The notes beneath the pieces were generated by a model. That model was not told the DNA's origin. It searched no databases and saw only the letters and a list, made by a program, of their open reading frames with translations. The position numbers were made by a program, and so were the translations under genes. 64,000 nt of DNA from NCBI GenBank assembly GCA_905478795.1, contig CAJQJX010000016.1, positions 1-64,000 of the forward strand. The letters run 5' to 3'. Below are positions 26,223 to 35,005 of this stretch, piece by piece; within the stretch, counting starts at the first letter, position 1, and each line of letters begins with the position of its first letter. Origin of the DNA: an uncultured Flavobacteriales bacterium (GTDB lineage Bacteria > Bacteroidota > Bacteroidia > Flavobacteriales_D > Sanyastnellaceae).

Positions 26223-27608
26223 ATGCACAAACTGCTGATTTTTAGTTGCACAGCGCTATTTCTGCTCCTGAGCAGCGCCAGTCATGCGCAAGACGGTTGC
26301 ATCGATCCTGACCTCATCAATCCAAATGTGTTGTGTCCAGGAATCTATGCTCCTGTTTGTGGTTGCGATGGCGTCACATACTCAAACGACTGTATCGCCG
26401 TCAACTTCGCCGGGGTGACGTCATACACCACTGGGGAATGTCAGAACATCGATGATATCACCCCTCCTGAATTGGTTGTTCCAGAGGACACCACGGTGGA
26501 ATGCTCAGAAGAGATCAACCTAGAAAGTGCCACCGCCACTGACAACAGCGGAAGTGTCACCCTCATAGAAACCACCGAAGAATTCAGCGGAAGCTGTCCC
26601 GGCAACTACTCCATTGTCAGAACGTTTGTCGCCACCGACCCCAGTGGAAACACAACAGTCGGCAGCCAAACCATTGCCGTTCAAGACACGACAGTGCCCG
26701 ATTGGACCACGCCACCATCCGACGGGGTCATCGGGTGTGTTGACCCTATGGAAGCAGAAGCCTTTATGTTCAATTGGGCCTCATCTACAGCGGGAGGAAG
26801 CGCATCAGATGCGTGCAGCAACACCTTGACATATGGCAATGACTTCGATGCCATACCCCTGATTGATTGCTCAGAAACAGTGGTGGTGAACGTGGGCTTT
26901 TATGCCGCTGATGAATGCGGCAATCAAAACTGGAGCAACGCCGAGTTGACCATCATTCCCGGCTCCATTGAAGTGCAGCCTTGCGACGACGTTGCGGGCA
27001 TCAACTTTGGCGAATGTGACGCCATTCTCGGCATTGCACGAATCAATGGGTACTGCACCGAAATCAGCGGTTGTGGGACGATGGTAGGGCCCACAGATTA
27101 CAGCCCTGCATTTTACGGCTCCATCGAAGATTGCGTGACCGACTGCAACGAAGGGTGCATCAGCCAAGAGTATTTGGATTTGGGCGTAAACATTGTCTGT
27201 AGCGCTGAGGTCAATCCTGTCTGTGGGTGTGATGGAAACACCTACACGAACCCGTGCACAGCGATGTTCTTTGGCGGCAATGTCACCTTTACGGACGGGC
27301 CTTGCGTGGTCATTGAAGAACCCGGATGCACTTATCCTGGCGCTTGTAACTACAACCCGAATGCGGCCTTTGAGGATGGCAGCTGTCTCTTTCCTCCCAT
27401 CCACTGCCCCTTCCCTCCGAGCACACCAGGCGGCGGGTGCACCTATGCCGATGCCGACAACTTTGACGCCAGCGCCATGTGGGACGATGGCACCTGCACT
27501 TATACTCCCTGCGGCAACGACTGTGCGGAAGACGTCAACAACGACGGCATCGTTAGCGTCACAGACATCCTACTCCTTCTGGGGCAGTTTGGTTTGCAGT
27601 GCGAGTAA
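26223..27608 (+). CDS. Secreted Kazal-like/HYR-like protein with dockerin-like C-terminus
   Basis: 461 residues. Signal peptide 1-22 (SSASHAQ). Two Kazal-like inhibitor motifs are clear: CPGIYAPVCGCDGVTYSNDC (about 38-57) and VNPVCGCDGNTYTNPC (about 335-350), with a conserved six-Cys pattern. Between them lies a HYR-like beta-sandwich (TPPELVVPEDTTVEC and VRTFVATDPSGNTTV). A CTYPGACNYNPNAAFEDGSC repeat, common in Flavobacteriales secreted proteins, follows, and the protein ends in a single dockerin-like calcium loop (DVNNDGIVSVTDILLLLGQFG). It could inhibit proteases outside the cell. No T9SS domain is seen. The ATG is preceded by an A-rich purine stretch. Confidence 0.85.
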   Translation: MHKLLIFSCTALFLLLSSASHAQDGCIDPDLINPNVLCPGIYAPVCGCDGVTYSNDCIAVNFAGVTSYTTGECQNIDDITPPELVVPEDTTVECSEEINLESATATDNSGSVTLIETTEEFSGSCPGNYSIVRTFVATDPSGNTTVGSQTIAVQDTTVPDWTTPPSDGVIGCVDPMEAEAFMFNWASSTAGGSASDACSNTLTYGNDFDAIPLIDCSETVVVNVGFYAADECGNQNWSNAELTIIPGSIEVQPCDDVAGINFGECDAILGIARINGYCTEISGCGTMVGPTDYSPAFYGSIEDCVTDCNEGCISQEYLDLGVNIVCSAEVNPVCGCDGNTYTNPCTAMFFGGNVTFTDGPCVVIEEPGCTYPGACNYNPNAAFEDGSCLFPPIHCPFPPSTPGGGCTYADADNFDASAMWDDGTCTYTPCGNDCAEDVNNDGIVSVTDILLLLGQFGLQCE

Positions 27609-27644
27609 AGCACCCGAACATTCAACGGCCGCCATCGCCCCGCA

Positions 27645-27803
27645 TCACGTCCTTTTGGGACGGTGATTCTCGTGGGTACGGCGTCGTTTGGCCGTCATGC
27701 GGTCCAACCCTTCGCCCCATTCATTGAGGGCCTCAGAATCACCCTCTGTGACTGCCGGCGGACGGCGCATGTGGACATTTTTCAAATCGCGTTTGCGTCC
27801 CAT
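27645..27803 (-). CDS. Possible small basic protein, unknown
   Basis: 52 residues from ATG 27803: MGRKRDLKNVHMRRPPAV and onward, very basic, ending HENHRPKRT. It is on the same strand as the DUF808 gene and starts about 50 bp after its stop. No family recognised. Composition is unlike a random frame (strong Arg/Lys/His and a plausible start), but nothing confirms expression. Treat as tentative. Confidence 0.35.
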   Translation of the reverse strand: MGRKRDLKNVHMRRPPAVTEGDSEALNEWGEGLDRMTAKRRRTHENHRPKRT

Positions 27804-27855
27804 TGTGAACCAACACCGCAAGGGGGCTCCGCGTTCAAACAAAGCCCAAAGAGGA

Positions 27856-28698
27856 TCAGGCCAAAGCCTTCTTGCCCATGATGATCGCCTGTACTGCCGC
27901 GAAGGCCACCCCCCCTCCGGTCAATCCCAGCACCACATCGGCGACAACGGAGGGCCAAGCCTCTACCCAGTGATGAACGAAAGGAAGGTGATGGTGAAAA
28001 ATGCCGCCTGCCACCAGCACAAGGGCCGCTGTTCCAACCGCACCAATGACACGAATCAGCTTGGGCAAACCCAGCACCATGGCTTGACCCAGTCGCCGCA
28101 ACACCTGAGAGGATTGCTGCATGAGCACCAACCCCGCATCGTCCATCCGCACAATGAGGCCAACGAGGCCATAAACCCCCACCGTTGCCACCATCGCGAT
28201 GATGCCCACCGATATGATTTGAACCCACAGGCCGGCATCAGAAGAAGCACTGAGCGCAAGAATAATGATCTCGACAGACAGGATAAAGTCCACCATAACC
28301 GCGCTGCGAATGCGCGCTTTTTCATTGACCTCCTCCTTGCGAGGGTGTTGCGCACTCTCCCGGTGTGGCACAACGTAATGGACCAGCTTCTCGACCCCTT
28401 CATAGGACAGGTAGACACCACCTAACACCAAAATGGGCTCAATCAAGCCTGCAGCAAAAGCACTGAGCAGAAATGCAACGGGGAGAATGATCACCTTGTT
28501 GAGCATGGACCCCTTTGTGATGGCCCAGAGCACAGGCAGCTCTCGAGAGGCCTGAAACCCGACCGCCTTTTCTGCATTGACCGCCAGGTCATCGCCCAGA
28601 ATACCCGCTGTCTTTTTTGCAGCCACTTTGGTCACCGCCGCCACATCGTCCATCATTAGGGCGATGTCATCCAACACAGCAAAAAAACCTCCAGCCAT
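27856..28698 (-). CDS. DUF808 (YedI-type) inner-membrane protein
   Basis: 280 residues. The start MAGGFFAVLDDIALMMDDVAAVTKVAAKKTAG is the signature of the DUF808/YedI family. Multiple hydrophobic segments follow, with a conserved GVYLSYEGVEKLVHYV and IRSAVMVDFILSVEIIILAL. The C-terminus is MGKKALA. Function is unknown; the family is widespread. It stands alone between a convergent Kazal gene and the divergent polytopic membrane protein gene. Confidence 0.9.
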   Translation of the reverse strand: MAGGFFAVLDDIALMMDDVAAVTKVAAKKTAGILGDDLAVNAEKAVGFQASRELPVLWAITKGSMLNKVIILPVAFLLSAFAAGLIEPILVLGGVYLSYEGVEKLVHYVVPHRESAQHPRKEEVNEKARIRSAVMVDFILSVEIIILALSASSDAGLWVQIISVGIIAMVATVGVYGLVGLIVRMDDAGLVLMQQSSQVLRRLGQAMVLGLPKLIRVIGAVGTAALVLVAGGIFHHHLPFVHHWVEAWPSVVADVVLGLTGGGVAFAAVQAIIMGKKALA

Positions 28699-28767
28699 GG
28701 TGCGAACTTAACGGAAAGCCAGGGGCACCTCCCTTGAATCCCATCAAAATATCCGACCTTGTACAGG

Positions 28768-30147
28768 ATGTCCAAGACCACCCCAGAAGAGTGGGAGCAG
28801 CTGTATCGTAAGGACCCGTCAGCAGTCTTACAGGAGCTCGAACACAACCCACCTTCCACAGAAGTGGAGGCCCTGTGGCGTGCCCGACTTCAGGCCGATG
28901 GCATCAATGCCCAAACCGCTCAAAAAAAGAAGGGTTTCAGCTACCCACTTATCCTGGCCAGCCTGATTGCCCTGCCCTTTCTGATTCCATACTGGAAAAC
29001 GGGAGAGATTGACCCAGAATGGTCACTTCCTTGGCTCGGGTTTTTTGCGTTTTTCCCTCTCATGCTGTGGCATGGCATTCGGGCGCGCGAAAATGAGGCC
29101 ATCAAAGCGCGAATTGCGCTCGGAACAGCCTTATCTGCCACCTTCATTGTTGTGGTTTTCAAGCAGATGCTCGACCGCCTTCCAGTGCAGCGGAACATCA
29201 TCGCCGACATGGCAGAAGCCCACCCCGAGGCTGCAGCACAAGTCCTGCTCGCCTTGCAAGCCTGCGACCTCATGCTGCTCCACGCCCCCCTTCTTCTCCT
29301 GGGGTTGACCGGCGCAGTTTGGTCTTGGAGCCGTGGAGGTGGCAGTCGGGTGGAGTTCATCCGAAACGGCCTTCAAGTGGCCATTTATGGTGGCCTGATT
29401 GTGGCGGGCGGCGGGCTGTTCTCAGCCCTCACCGTGGTCATGGCGGAAATGGTAGGGCTCAAGACCGAGCCCATCATTGTGCACATCATAACCTGGGGGG
29501 GCTCTGGTGTCCTGGTCTTTGCCCACCATGTTTGGATGCGTCAACAAGACGCGCTTCAGCGCATTCTTCCCATCATCGCGGGGTTGTTTGTCCCCCTCTT
29601 TGTGATGCTTGAAGCGGGGTTCCTCCTCACCTACCTCTCTAAAGGGCTCCGCGAACTGACGGAGGATCGGGAAGAGCTGCTGGTCTTCAACCTCTTGCTC
29701 GGCGCAGTCATAGGGCTCGTATTGCTCCACAGTGCATTGAAAAACACCACATCTTGGCTCAGTCAAGGGCTGATCGGAGCGCTCATTGTCTTGGGGATTT
29801 TCGCAGACTTGATCGGCATTGCAGCCATTGGTGCCCGACTCATTCAATGGGGACTCACACCCAATCGGTTGGCGGTATTGGTCACCAACCTGCTCTTTCT
29901 AATCACCCTTCTTGGATTGGCCCCCTCCCTGTTCGAACGGTTTAGACATCGAGGCTGGCCCTCTTTAACCGGTGTCTTAAATCGTTTCCTTCCTGTTTTT
30001 GTCATGTGGACGGCCGTGGTCACCCTCCTTTTTCCCGCCTATGAGCTGTGGCGCTTGCGCGACATGGATGTAGAAGCATTGCGCACCGAAGTAGACCACC
30101 ATCTATTGGAAATGCGGAGCCCTGTGAACACCCCTCCGTCAGACTGA
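28768..30147 (+). CDS. Polytopic membrane protein (DUF4153-like), unknown
   Basis: 459 residues from MSKTTPEEW; an in-frame start 9 nt upstream is possible. A charged 55-residue cytoplasmic N-terminus is followed by about 11 hydrophobic segments, including PLILASLIALPFLIP, LLLLGLTGAVWSW, LVFNLLLGAVIGLVLL and VMWTAVVTLLFPAYELW. The overall pattern and GRARENE-like loops resemble DUF4153 membrane proteins, but I am not certain of the family. No transporter signature motif is visible. It ends 19 bp from the convergent double-esterase gene. Confidence 0.7.
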   Translation: MSKTTPEEWEQLYRKDPSAVLQELEHNPPSTEVEALWRARLQADGINAQTAQKKKGFSYPLILASLIALPFLIPYWKTGEIDPEWSLPWLGFFAFFPLMLWHGIRARENEAIKARIALGTALSATFIVVVFKQMLDRLPVQRNIIADMAEAHPEAAAQVLLALQACDLMLLHAPLLLLGLTGAVWSWSRGGGSRVEFIRNGLQVAIYGGLIVAGGGLFSALTVVMAEMVGLKTEPIIVHIITWGGSGVLVFAHHVWMRQQDALQRILPIIAGLFVPLFVMLEAGFLLTYLSKGLRELTEDREELLVFNLLLGAVIGLVLLHSALKNTTSWLSQGLIGALIVLGIFADLIGIAAIGARLIQWGLTPNRLAVLVTNLLFLITLLGLAPSLFERFRHRGWPSLTGVLNRFLPVFVMWTAVVTLLFPAYELWRLRDMDVEALRTEVDHHLLEMRSPVNTPPSD

Positions 30148-30166
30148 AAATTCGGGCTGCAAAAGC

Positions 30167-32185
30167 CTACTGCACCACCAGCATTTGCTGGGCTACCGCA
30201 TAATCAAAAGCGAGCTCATACAGCGACTGCGGATTGCCATCGGCATCGTCTACTGTAGCAGACCAAGGGCCGTGGCCCTCACCCTGCAATGTGTGCAAGA
30301 CATGGGGCACACCGATGTTGTTCCAAGTCGATTGCAAGAGCAGCGCATTGATGTAGGGTACTGTTGCATCCTCGGTTCCATGGGCAATGAACAGGGGCGG
30401 ATCCCCCGCATCGAACCGATTGACCCCGTAGACCCCCTGAAGAAGGGACACGGATACTTGCGACCCCCAGAAATCCAAGATGGTGTGCACCTCATAATCC
30501 TGGTCAAGGTGGGTGGTGGCGAGCGTCGGATCCGCGGCCGTCGTCAACTCATCTCTGAAGTCTTCAGGGTCGGTGACGCTCACCCCAACAGAGGTGATGC
30601 CCCCTGCCGAGCCTCCGCCCACCGTGAGGTAATCCATGTTCATGCCGTAATCCTCCGCGTGCGCCGCTACCCACCGCAGCGCCGCCTTAGCGTCTCGGTG
30701 CGCTGGATAGATCGCGATGGACTGGCCCATAGAACTGGGGGCCGCGTCGGTGCTCATGACAGAATCGACCCACTGTTGCGGCACGGTCCCTTTGTCTCCA
30801 AGTACCCGGTAATCAATCGAAAAGGCGACCCAACCCCGGCTGGCGAAATACTCCGCCAGCTCCACTTGCCGCCAACCAGATCGGGAGCCACCGGTAAACC
30901 CGCCGCCATGGATAATGACAATCGCAGGCCGGTTGTCACCAGCTCCCTGTGGCACGTAGACATCCAGCAGCAGCGGCATGGCCTCAGAAACAGGCGAATT
31001 CAGGGTTTCGTGGCTCAATCCTTGAGCATACACGATGGCTGTATCGACCAGCAAAGCATAGGTAGAGTCCGCCATGACAACCGGGGCAGACGGCCCCTGC
31101 TCACAGGGCGTACCAAACACGTTCAGCAAGGCCAAAACATCCGTGACCCCGACCAAGCCATCGGCATCAAGGTCGGCCAGCCCACAACCCAGCACGCAGC
31201 CGAACTCACCCAAAAGAAGCAACATGTCCCCTACTGCGATTTGACCGTCGCCATCAAGGTCCGCCAGGCAATCCGATGAAGGCGGAGCCGGGTCCTCATC
31301 AAGGGCGAGGAATGCTGCTGCCATTTCCATTTGTGCCGCATCCATTCCATGACCTGCCCCCCCTCGAATCAGGACCACATCACCCTCCAAATAACTGAAC
31401 TCGGTGAGTCCAGAGGTGCCCAATGGCTCACCGGAAACAGGAGGTCCCGTGTGTCCCTGCTGCAGCGCCACTTGATGAATAGCCACCTCCGCAGGCAAGA
31501 AGAAATTGCCCACTGCTGGGCCACCGTTGTAAGGCACCACAGAGTCGTTGTGGTTACACATCGACAAGTACTTGCGCCCTTGTGCGGGCACAACCTCTTC
31601 GTCATAGCCGCAAAAAGCAAGAGGAGCATCGGTGTTGCCTGAAGGCCGGTAGAAAGAACCTTGGTGATACTGCGGCTCATTCATCTGGGAGACGATCGCC
31701 ACAAAAGCATCCAAGCCCGGGTGGTCCAATTCGATAAAGGCCTGGTTCACCAACCCCGCCCCATTCGAAGAGCCAATCAGCCGAATGTGTTCGGCATCCA
31801 CATTGGAAAACCCCGTCAATTGCACGATCAAATCGGACAACATGGCAATGTCTGGAGCCTCACTGTTCTCTCCACAAAGGTTCCAAGCGTTCAAATAACC
31901 TGTTGGCGCCACCAAGATGTGATCAGACAACAGGTTGCCGCCGAGGTTGAGCATTTGGAACCCATTGCCCCCATTTCCATGCAGCACAATTCCCACTGGA
32001 AATCCACCCGCTGGCATGTCAACCGACGGCACAGACACCGCGACAGGATAACTCCATCCGTTCGGTTCTTGAGACCAAGATTGGGACAGACTGAGATCAT
32101 CTGGACCCGATAGGGATTGTCCACAGGCCATGGCGAACGGGCCTGTAGCCAACACCACCAACATCATTCTCATGCGCACCATCAT
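30167..32185 (-). CDS. Secreted bimodular esterase with two dockerin-like repeats between the domains
   Basis: 672 residues. After a signal peptide (Cys21 could be lipidated) comes an esterase of the PHB-depolymerase/feruloyl-esterase type (about 45-295): oxyanion HGNGGNG (69-75), Ser140 in IGSSNGAG, Asp214 in HNDSVVPY and His279 in GAGHG. Two dockerin-like calcium loops follow, DLDGDGQIAVGD (309-320) and DLDADGLVGVTD (338-349). A second, HSL/carboxylesterase-type domain (about 375-665) has HGGGF (426-430), Ser526 in GGGSAGG, Asp606 in HGTEDATVP and His638 in GEGHGPW. Both catalytic triads look complete. No T9SS domain is obvious. Substrates could be acetylated or feruloylated glycans, or polyesters, which is inference. 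Confidence 0.9.
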   Translation of the reverse strand: MMVRMRMMLVVLATGPFAMACGQSLSGPDDLSLSQSWSQEPNGWSYPVAVSVPSVDMPAGGFPVGIVLHGNGGNGFQMLNLGGNLLSDHILVAPTGYLNAWNLCGENSEAPDIAMLSDLIVQLTGFSNVDAEHIRLIGSSNGAGLVNQAFIELDHPGLDAFVAIVSQMNEPQYHQGSFYRPSGNTDAPLAFCGYDEEVVPAQGRKYLSMCNHNDSVVPYNGGPAVGNFFLPAEVAIHQVALQQGHTGPPVSGEPLGTSGLTEFSYLEGDVVLIRGGAGHGMDAAQMEMAAAFLALDEDPAPPSSDCLADLDGDGQIAVGDMLLLLGEFGCVLGCGLADLDADGLVGVTDVLALLNVFGTPCEQGPSAPVVMADSTYALLVDTAIVYAQGLSHETLNSPVSEAMPLLLDVYVPQGAGDNRPAIVIIHGGGFTGGSRSGWRQVELAEYFASRGWVAFSIDYRVLGDKGTVPQQWVDSVMSTDAAPSSMGQSIAIYPAHRDAKAALRWVAAHAEDYGMNMDYLTVGGGSAGGITSVGVSVTDPEDFRDELTTAADPTLATTHLDQDYEVHTILDFWGSQVSVSLLQGVYGVNRFDAGDPPLFIAHGTEDATVPYINALLLQSTWNNIGVPHVLHTLQGEGHGPWSATVDDADGNPQSLYELAFDYAVAQQMLVVQ

Positions 32186-32224
32186 GTCAGATTAACGCAC
32201 AACGGCGAATTTGGTTTAAGGGCC

Positions 32225-34174
32225 TCACTCAGCCTTAATGAGCCGTTTTGCAGGACTACATCCTCCGCGAGGATCGATCAGCTGAAGCAAATAAACCCCT
32301 GCAGGCAGGTGATTCAAATCCCACGTCCAACGGTCCTGTTCAATCATGTGCCGTGCAACCACACGCCCAGAGCCGTCGCGCAAAACGGCCCTTCCTTCGA
32401 ACCAAGCAGACGACACCCGAATTTCCACTTTGGCCTCGAAAGGGTTGGGCCCGACAGACCATGAGGAAAGGACAGGTGGTTCGAACAATCCCACATAAGT
32501 AAGGGGCACACTCTCCACAGCTGGACAGTCTACAAAATCCGTCACCCAAACCGTATACACCCCCTCTCCTGGATTGGGCAGAACCTCATTCGTGGCGCCC
32601 TCGACGGCGTTGCCATCCATCCACCATTCCAAGGTCCCCCAAGGCCCGCCTGAAACCACGAGGTCGCCTGCTTCATCTTGAGTCACCAGGGGCGTCTCCA
32701 AGGGCCAGCAGACCAAAAGCGAATCGCTGGAGACAGGGCAACCCAGCTCCGATTCCGAGGCCACATAATACCAGCCGCTTTCTAAGGGGAACCAGGTCTC
32801 GCCCCCTGCAAACAAAGTGTCCTGAGGATTTCCATTGAAGTGCCACACCCACCAGTTGACATTGGTTACCGTCACCAATGCCATTGGCGAGCCATTCGCT
32901 TCGATCAAGTCAAGGGCCACACCCGCATTGGGCATGCAAAAGAGAATGCTGTCGGACAATGCGGAACAGCCAGAAGAATCCAATCCCAGCAGCGTGTACC
33001 AACCACTTTCTTCAGGATAAAAGTCAGGCACACCGCCGCTCTCCACCAAGCTTCCCCCCATGAACCACTGGTATTGGAGGAGGCTGTCATTGACACAAGA
33101 CAAACTGCTTGCACCGGATTGAATCACCTCCACTTCAGGGAGGGCATTGACCAAGACTTGAGCGGTATCGGAAAGCATCACAACAGCGTTCAACCCTATG
33201 GTCAATTGTGCATTGCTCGGATTGGCATCCACATTGATAGCGCCCGGACCATTGGGCGAAAACGGTGCCCAACCCAGCCAATCATCGCCGTCGAACAAAT
33301 CCTCATCATAGAAGTCGATGGAATACGGCGGGTTGTTGAGCACAATACTCAGCCCTGACCACGTTCCAGAAGTAGTGGCATCCAATGTACTGGACGTGTA
33401 CACCACGTTTTCATTGGCATCCTTTAGAGTGAAATACGGGTCGGGGTTGCCAAAGAAATCATCCCATCCACCGCCTCCAGTATTGAACAGCTCTACCTGG
33501 CTCAACACCTGGTTTTGGATGACCGTTTCCAAAGTCACTTCGTGAAGGCCGGGAGCATTGAACAGCACCCCGTTTACTTGGTCTCCATCCGCAGCCCCAA
33601 AGGCTCCAAAATTCCACTGATGGGCCGTAACCTGATTGCCCTCTCCAAAGACGGTCGCCACAAAATCCGCCACCACTTCACCACACCCTGCTGCCGGGGA
33701 ATAGGTAAAGGACGAAGTGCCCCCTGTTCCAGGAGCAATGATGAGGGGCAGCGCGAATCCCTCTGGCACTTCTTGTTCAAATCCCAAAGCGGTCACCACC
33801 GCCAAAATGTTGATCTGAATCTCGAAGGCCCCAGCAAACGTGGGCTCCCCGCACAGCGTGGCGCAGCCGCTGTTCTGGCCTGACGCAGGCTCATAAAACG
33901 CATCCACATCGTCCAATGTGATGTCCATCCCAGGAGGGACTCCAGAAATATTGGTAACGGCCACACTGTTTAAAGTGGCCACCAGACCAGAGCCAGGGTC
34001 TGTAATCTCTGAGGGCAGAAAAAAAGTAATGACCGTTTCATACGCCTCTCCAGCAGTACCCGACGGCAAGACAAGCGGACACAGTGTCGGGAAGCCATCG
34101 GACGAAGTACAACTCGGATCAGCCTCACACTCATTGCATTGTGCCCTCGTTGAGGCCACCAACGCAAACATCAT
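32225..34174 (-). CDS. Large secreted protein with PKD/Ig-like domains and T9SS sorting domain
   Basis: About 650 residues. The signal peptide is best read from the tandem ATGs near 34174 (MMFALVASTRAQC); an upstream in-frame TTG would add 22 residues. The mature part has a Cys-rich start, a PKD-like segment around SFTYSPAAGCGEVVADF, a region with DFYDEDLFDGDDWLG, and repeated Ig-like units with SGWYTLLGLDSSGCSALSDS and SGWYYVASESELGCPVSSDS. A sorting domain with VGPNPFEAKVEIRVSS closes it. It is on the same strand and 39 bp before the double esterase. Function unknown; adhesin-like by architecture. Confidence 0.85.
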   Translation of the reverse strand: MMFALVASTRAQCNECEADPSCTSSDGFPTLCPLVLPSGTAGEAYETVITFFLPSEITDPGSGLVATLNSVAVTNISGVPPGMDITLDDVDAFYEPASGQNSGCATLCGEPTFAGAFEIQINILAVVTALGFEQEVPEGFALPLIIAPGTGGTSSFTYSPAAGCGEVVADFVATVFGEGNQVTAHQWNFGAFGAADGDQVNGVLFNAPGLHEVTLETVIQNQVLSQVELFNTGGGGWDDFFGNPDPYFTLKDANENVVYTSSTLDATTSGTWSGLSIVLNNPPYSIDFYDEDLFDGDDWLGWAPFSPNGPGAINVDANPSNAQLTIGLNAVVMLSDTAQVLVNALPEVEVIQSGASSLSCVNDSLLQYQWFMGGSLVESGGVPDFYPEESGWYTLLGLDSSGCSALSDSILFCMPNAGVALDLIEANGSPMALVTVTNVNWWVWHFNGNPQDTLFAGGETWFPLESGWYYVASESELGCPVSSDSLLVCWPLETPLVTQDEAGDLVVSGGPWGTLEWWMDGNAVEGATNEVLPNPGEGVYTVWVTDFVDCPAVESVPLTYVGLFEPPVLSSWSVGPNPFEAKVEIRVSSAWFEGRAVLRDGSGRVVARHMIEQDRWTWDLNHLPAGVYLLQLIDPRGGCSPAKRLIKAE

Positions 34175-34276
34175 CAGTCCAACAAGGACCACGGTTCTGT
34201 AAACAAAATTCACCCCGTCAAGATGACGAATTCCAAGCAATACTCAAGCGCCGCCTTGGATTGGGCTCAAACTTCG

Positions 34277-34588
34277 TCAGAGACCTTTGAGTCCATCGTA
34301 GCCCCCGGCGTTAAAAACCTGCTCAAAGCCTTGAGACTTGAGCAGGGAAGCTGCCTGACCACTGCGGTTGCCGCTCCGGCAATAGAGGTAGTATGATTTG
34401 GTCTTGTCCAATGAAGCAGACTTGGCCTTGAATTCACCTCCCATCCAGTCCAGAACCTCCGCACCGTTGACGCTTCCATTGGCCACTTCAACAGGGGTTC
34501 GACAATCGATGATCACACACCGCTCGTCTTTTTGAGCGCGCATCACATCCTCTCGGGAACAATCAAAATTCGATTTCTTAAAAAACAT
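34277..34588 (-). CDS. Rhodanese-like sulfurtransferase domain protein
   Basis: 103 residues from MFFKKSNFDCS; longer starts at 34618 and beyond are possible but would add a non-conserved leader. A single rhodanese domain: VIIDCRTPVEVANGSVNGA is the CH2A-type start, and Cys70 in YLYCRSGNRSGQAA is the catalytic persulfide-carrying Cys. Such single-domain proteins transfer sulfane sulfur to thiophilic acceptors. About 417 bp of non-coding DNA separate it from the divergent fabH-like gene. Confidence 0.9.
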   Translation of the reverse strand: MFFKKSNFDCSREDVMRAQKDERCVIIDCRTPVEVANGSVNGAEVLDWMGGEFKAKSASLDKTKSYYLYCRSGNRSGQAASLLKSQGFEQVFNAGGYDGLKGL

Positions 34589-35005
34589 GCAGGTGTTTTT
34601 GTTCAGACGCGTGAGCATGAAGAATGGTTGCACCCTACCCTCATGAGCCGCCGCACTCAAGTGGAAAAGGGGCAGACAAGAAAAAATGGGCACAGCTAAG
34701 CACTTCATGCAAGTGAGACCGTGCAATGGGAGTCCAAAAATTGCAACAGCACGGATTGGTCCAAAGGCATTTCAGCTGCAGAAAGAACGGCCAAAGGAGT
34801 CGCTCATTATTCTACCTGAGCCATTTAGCCAATCCGATGTCCAAAGCTGCAGCGAGTTGTCAAAAGGAAAACATGTAGACAAAAAAGATGAACGCGAGTC
34901 CCATGAAAACCAGCGATATAGAACCAAGTCGTGTCCACAATACACTACTGAAAACCAATGTGTTAGAATCTCTCTAACGTATCATTGGCGCTCGTTTCAC
35001 ACGCC
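34589..35005. other. 417 bp intergenic region between rhodanese and FabH-like genes
   Basis: No convincing gene. It is AT-richer than its surroundings and should contain the promoters of both divergent genes. The only structure I see is the inverted repeat at 34962-34978, listed separately. A 132-codon open frame (34686-35084, plus) has poor composition and overlaps the fabH start, so I do not call it. Confidence 0.6.
34962..34978. promoter_or_regulatory. Inverted repeat upstream of the FabH-like gene
   Basis: A perfect 6-bp inverted repeat GTTAGA-ATCTC-TCTAAC that ends 27 bp before the ATG at 35006. It could be an operator or a hairpin in the leader. No second copy was noticed in the window. 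Confidence 0.4.

Noticed and set aside
34860-34904. Minus-strand micro-ORF MGLAFIFFVYMFSF
   Set aside because: A very hydrophobic 14-residue peptide could be a tiny membrane protein, but there is no ribosome-binding site or conservation to support it.
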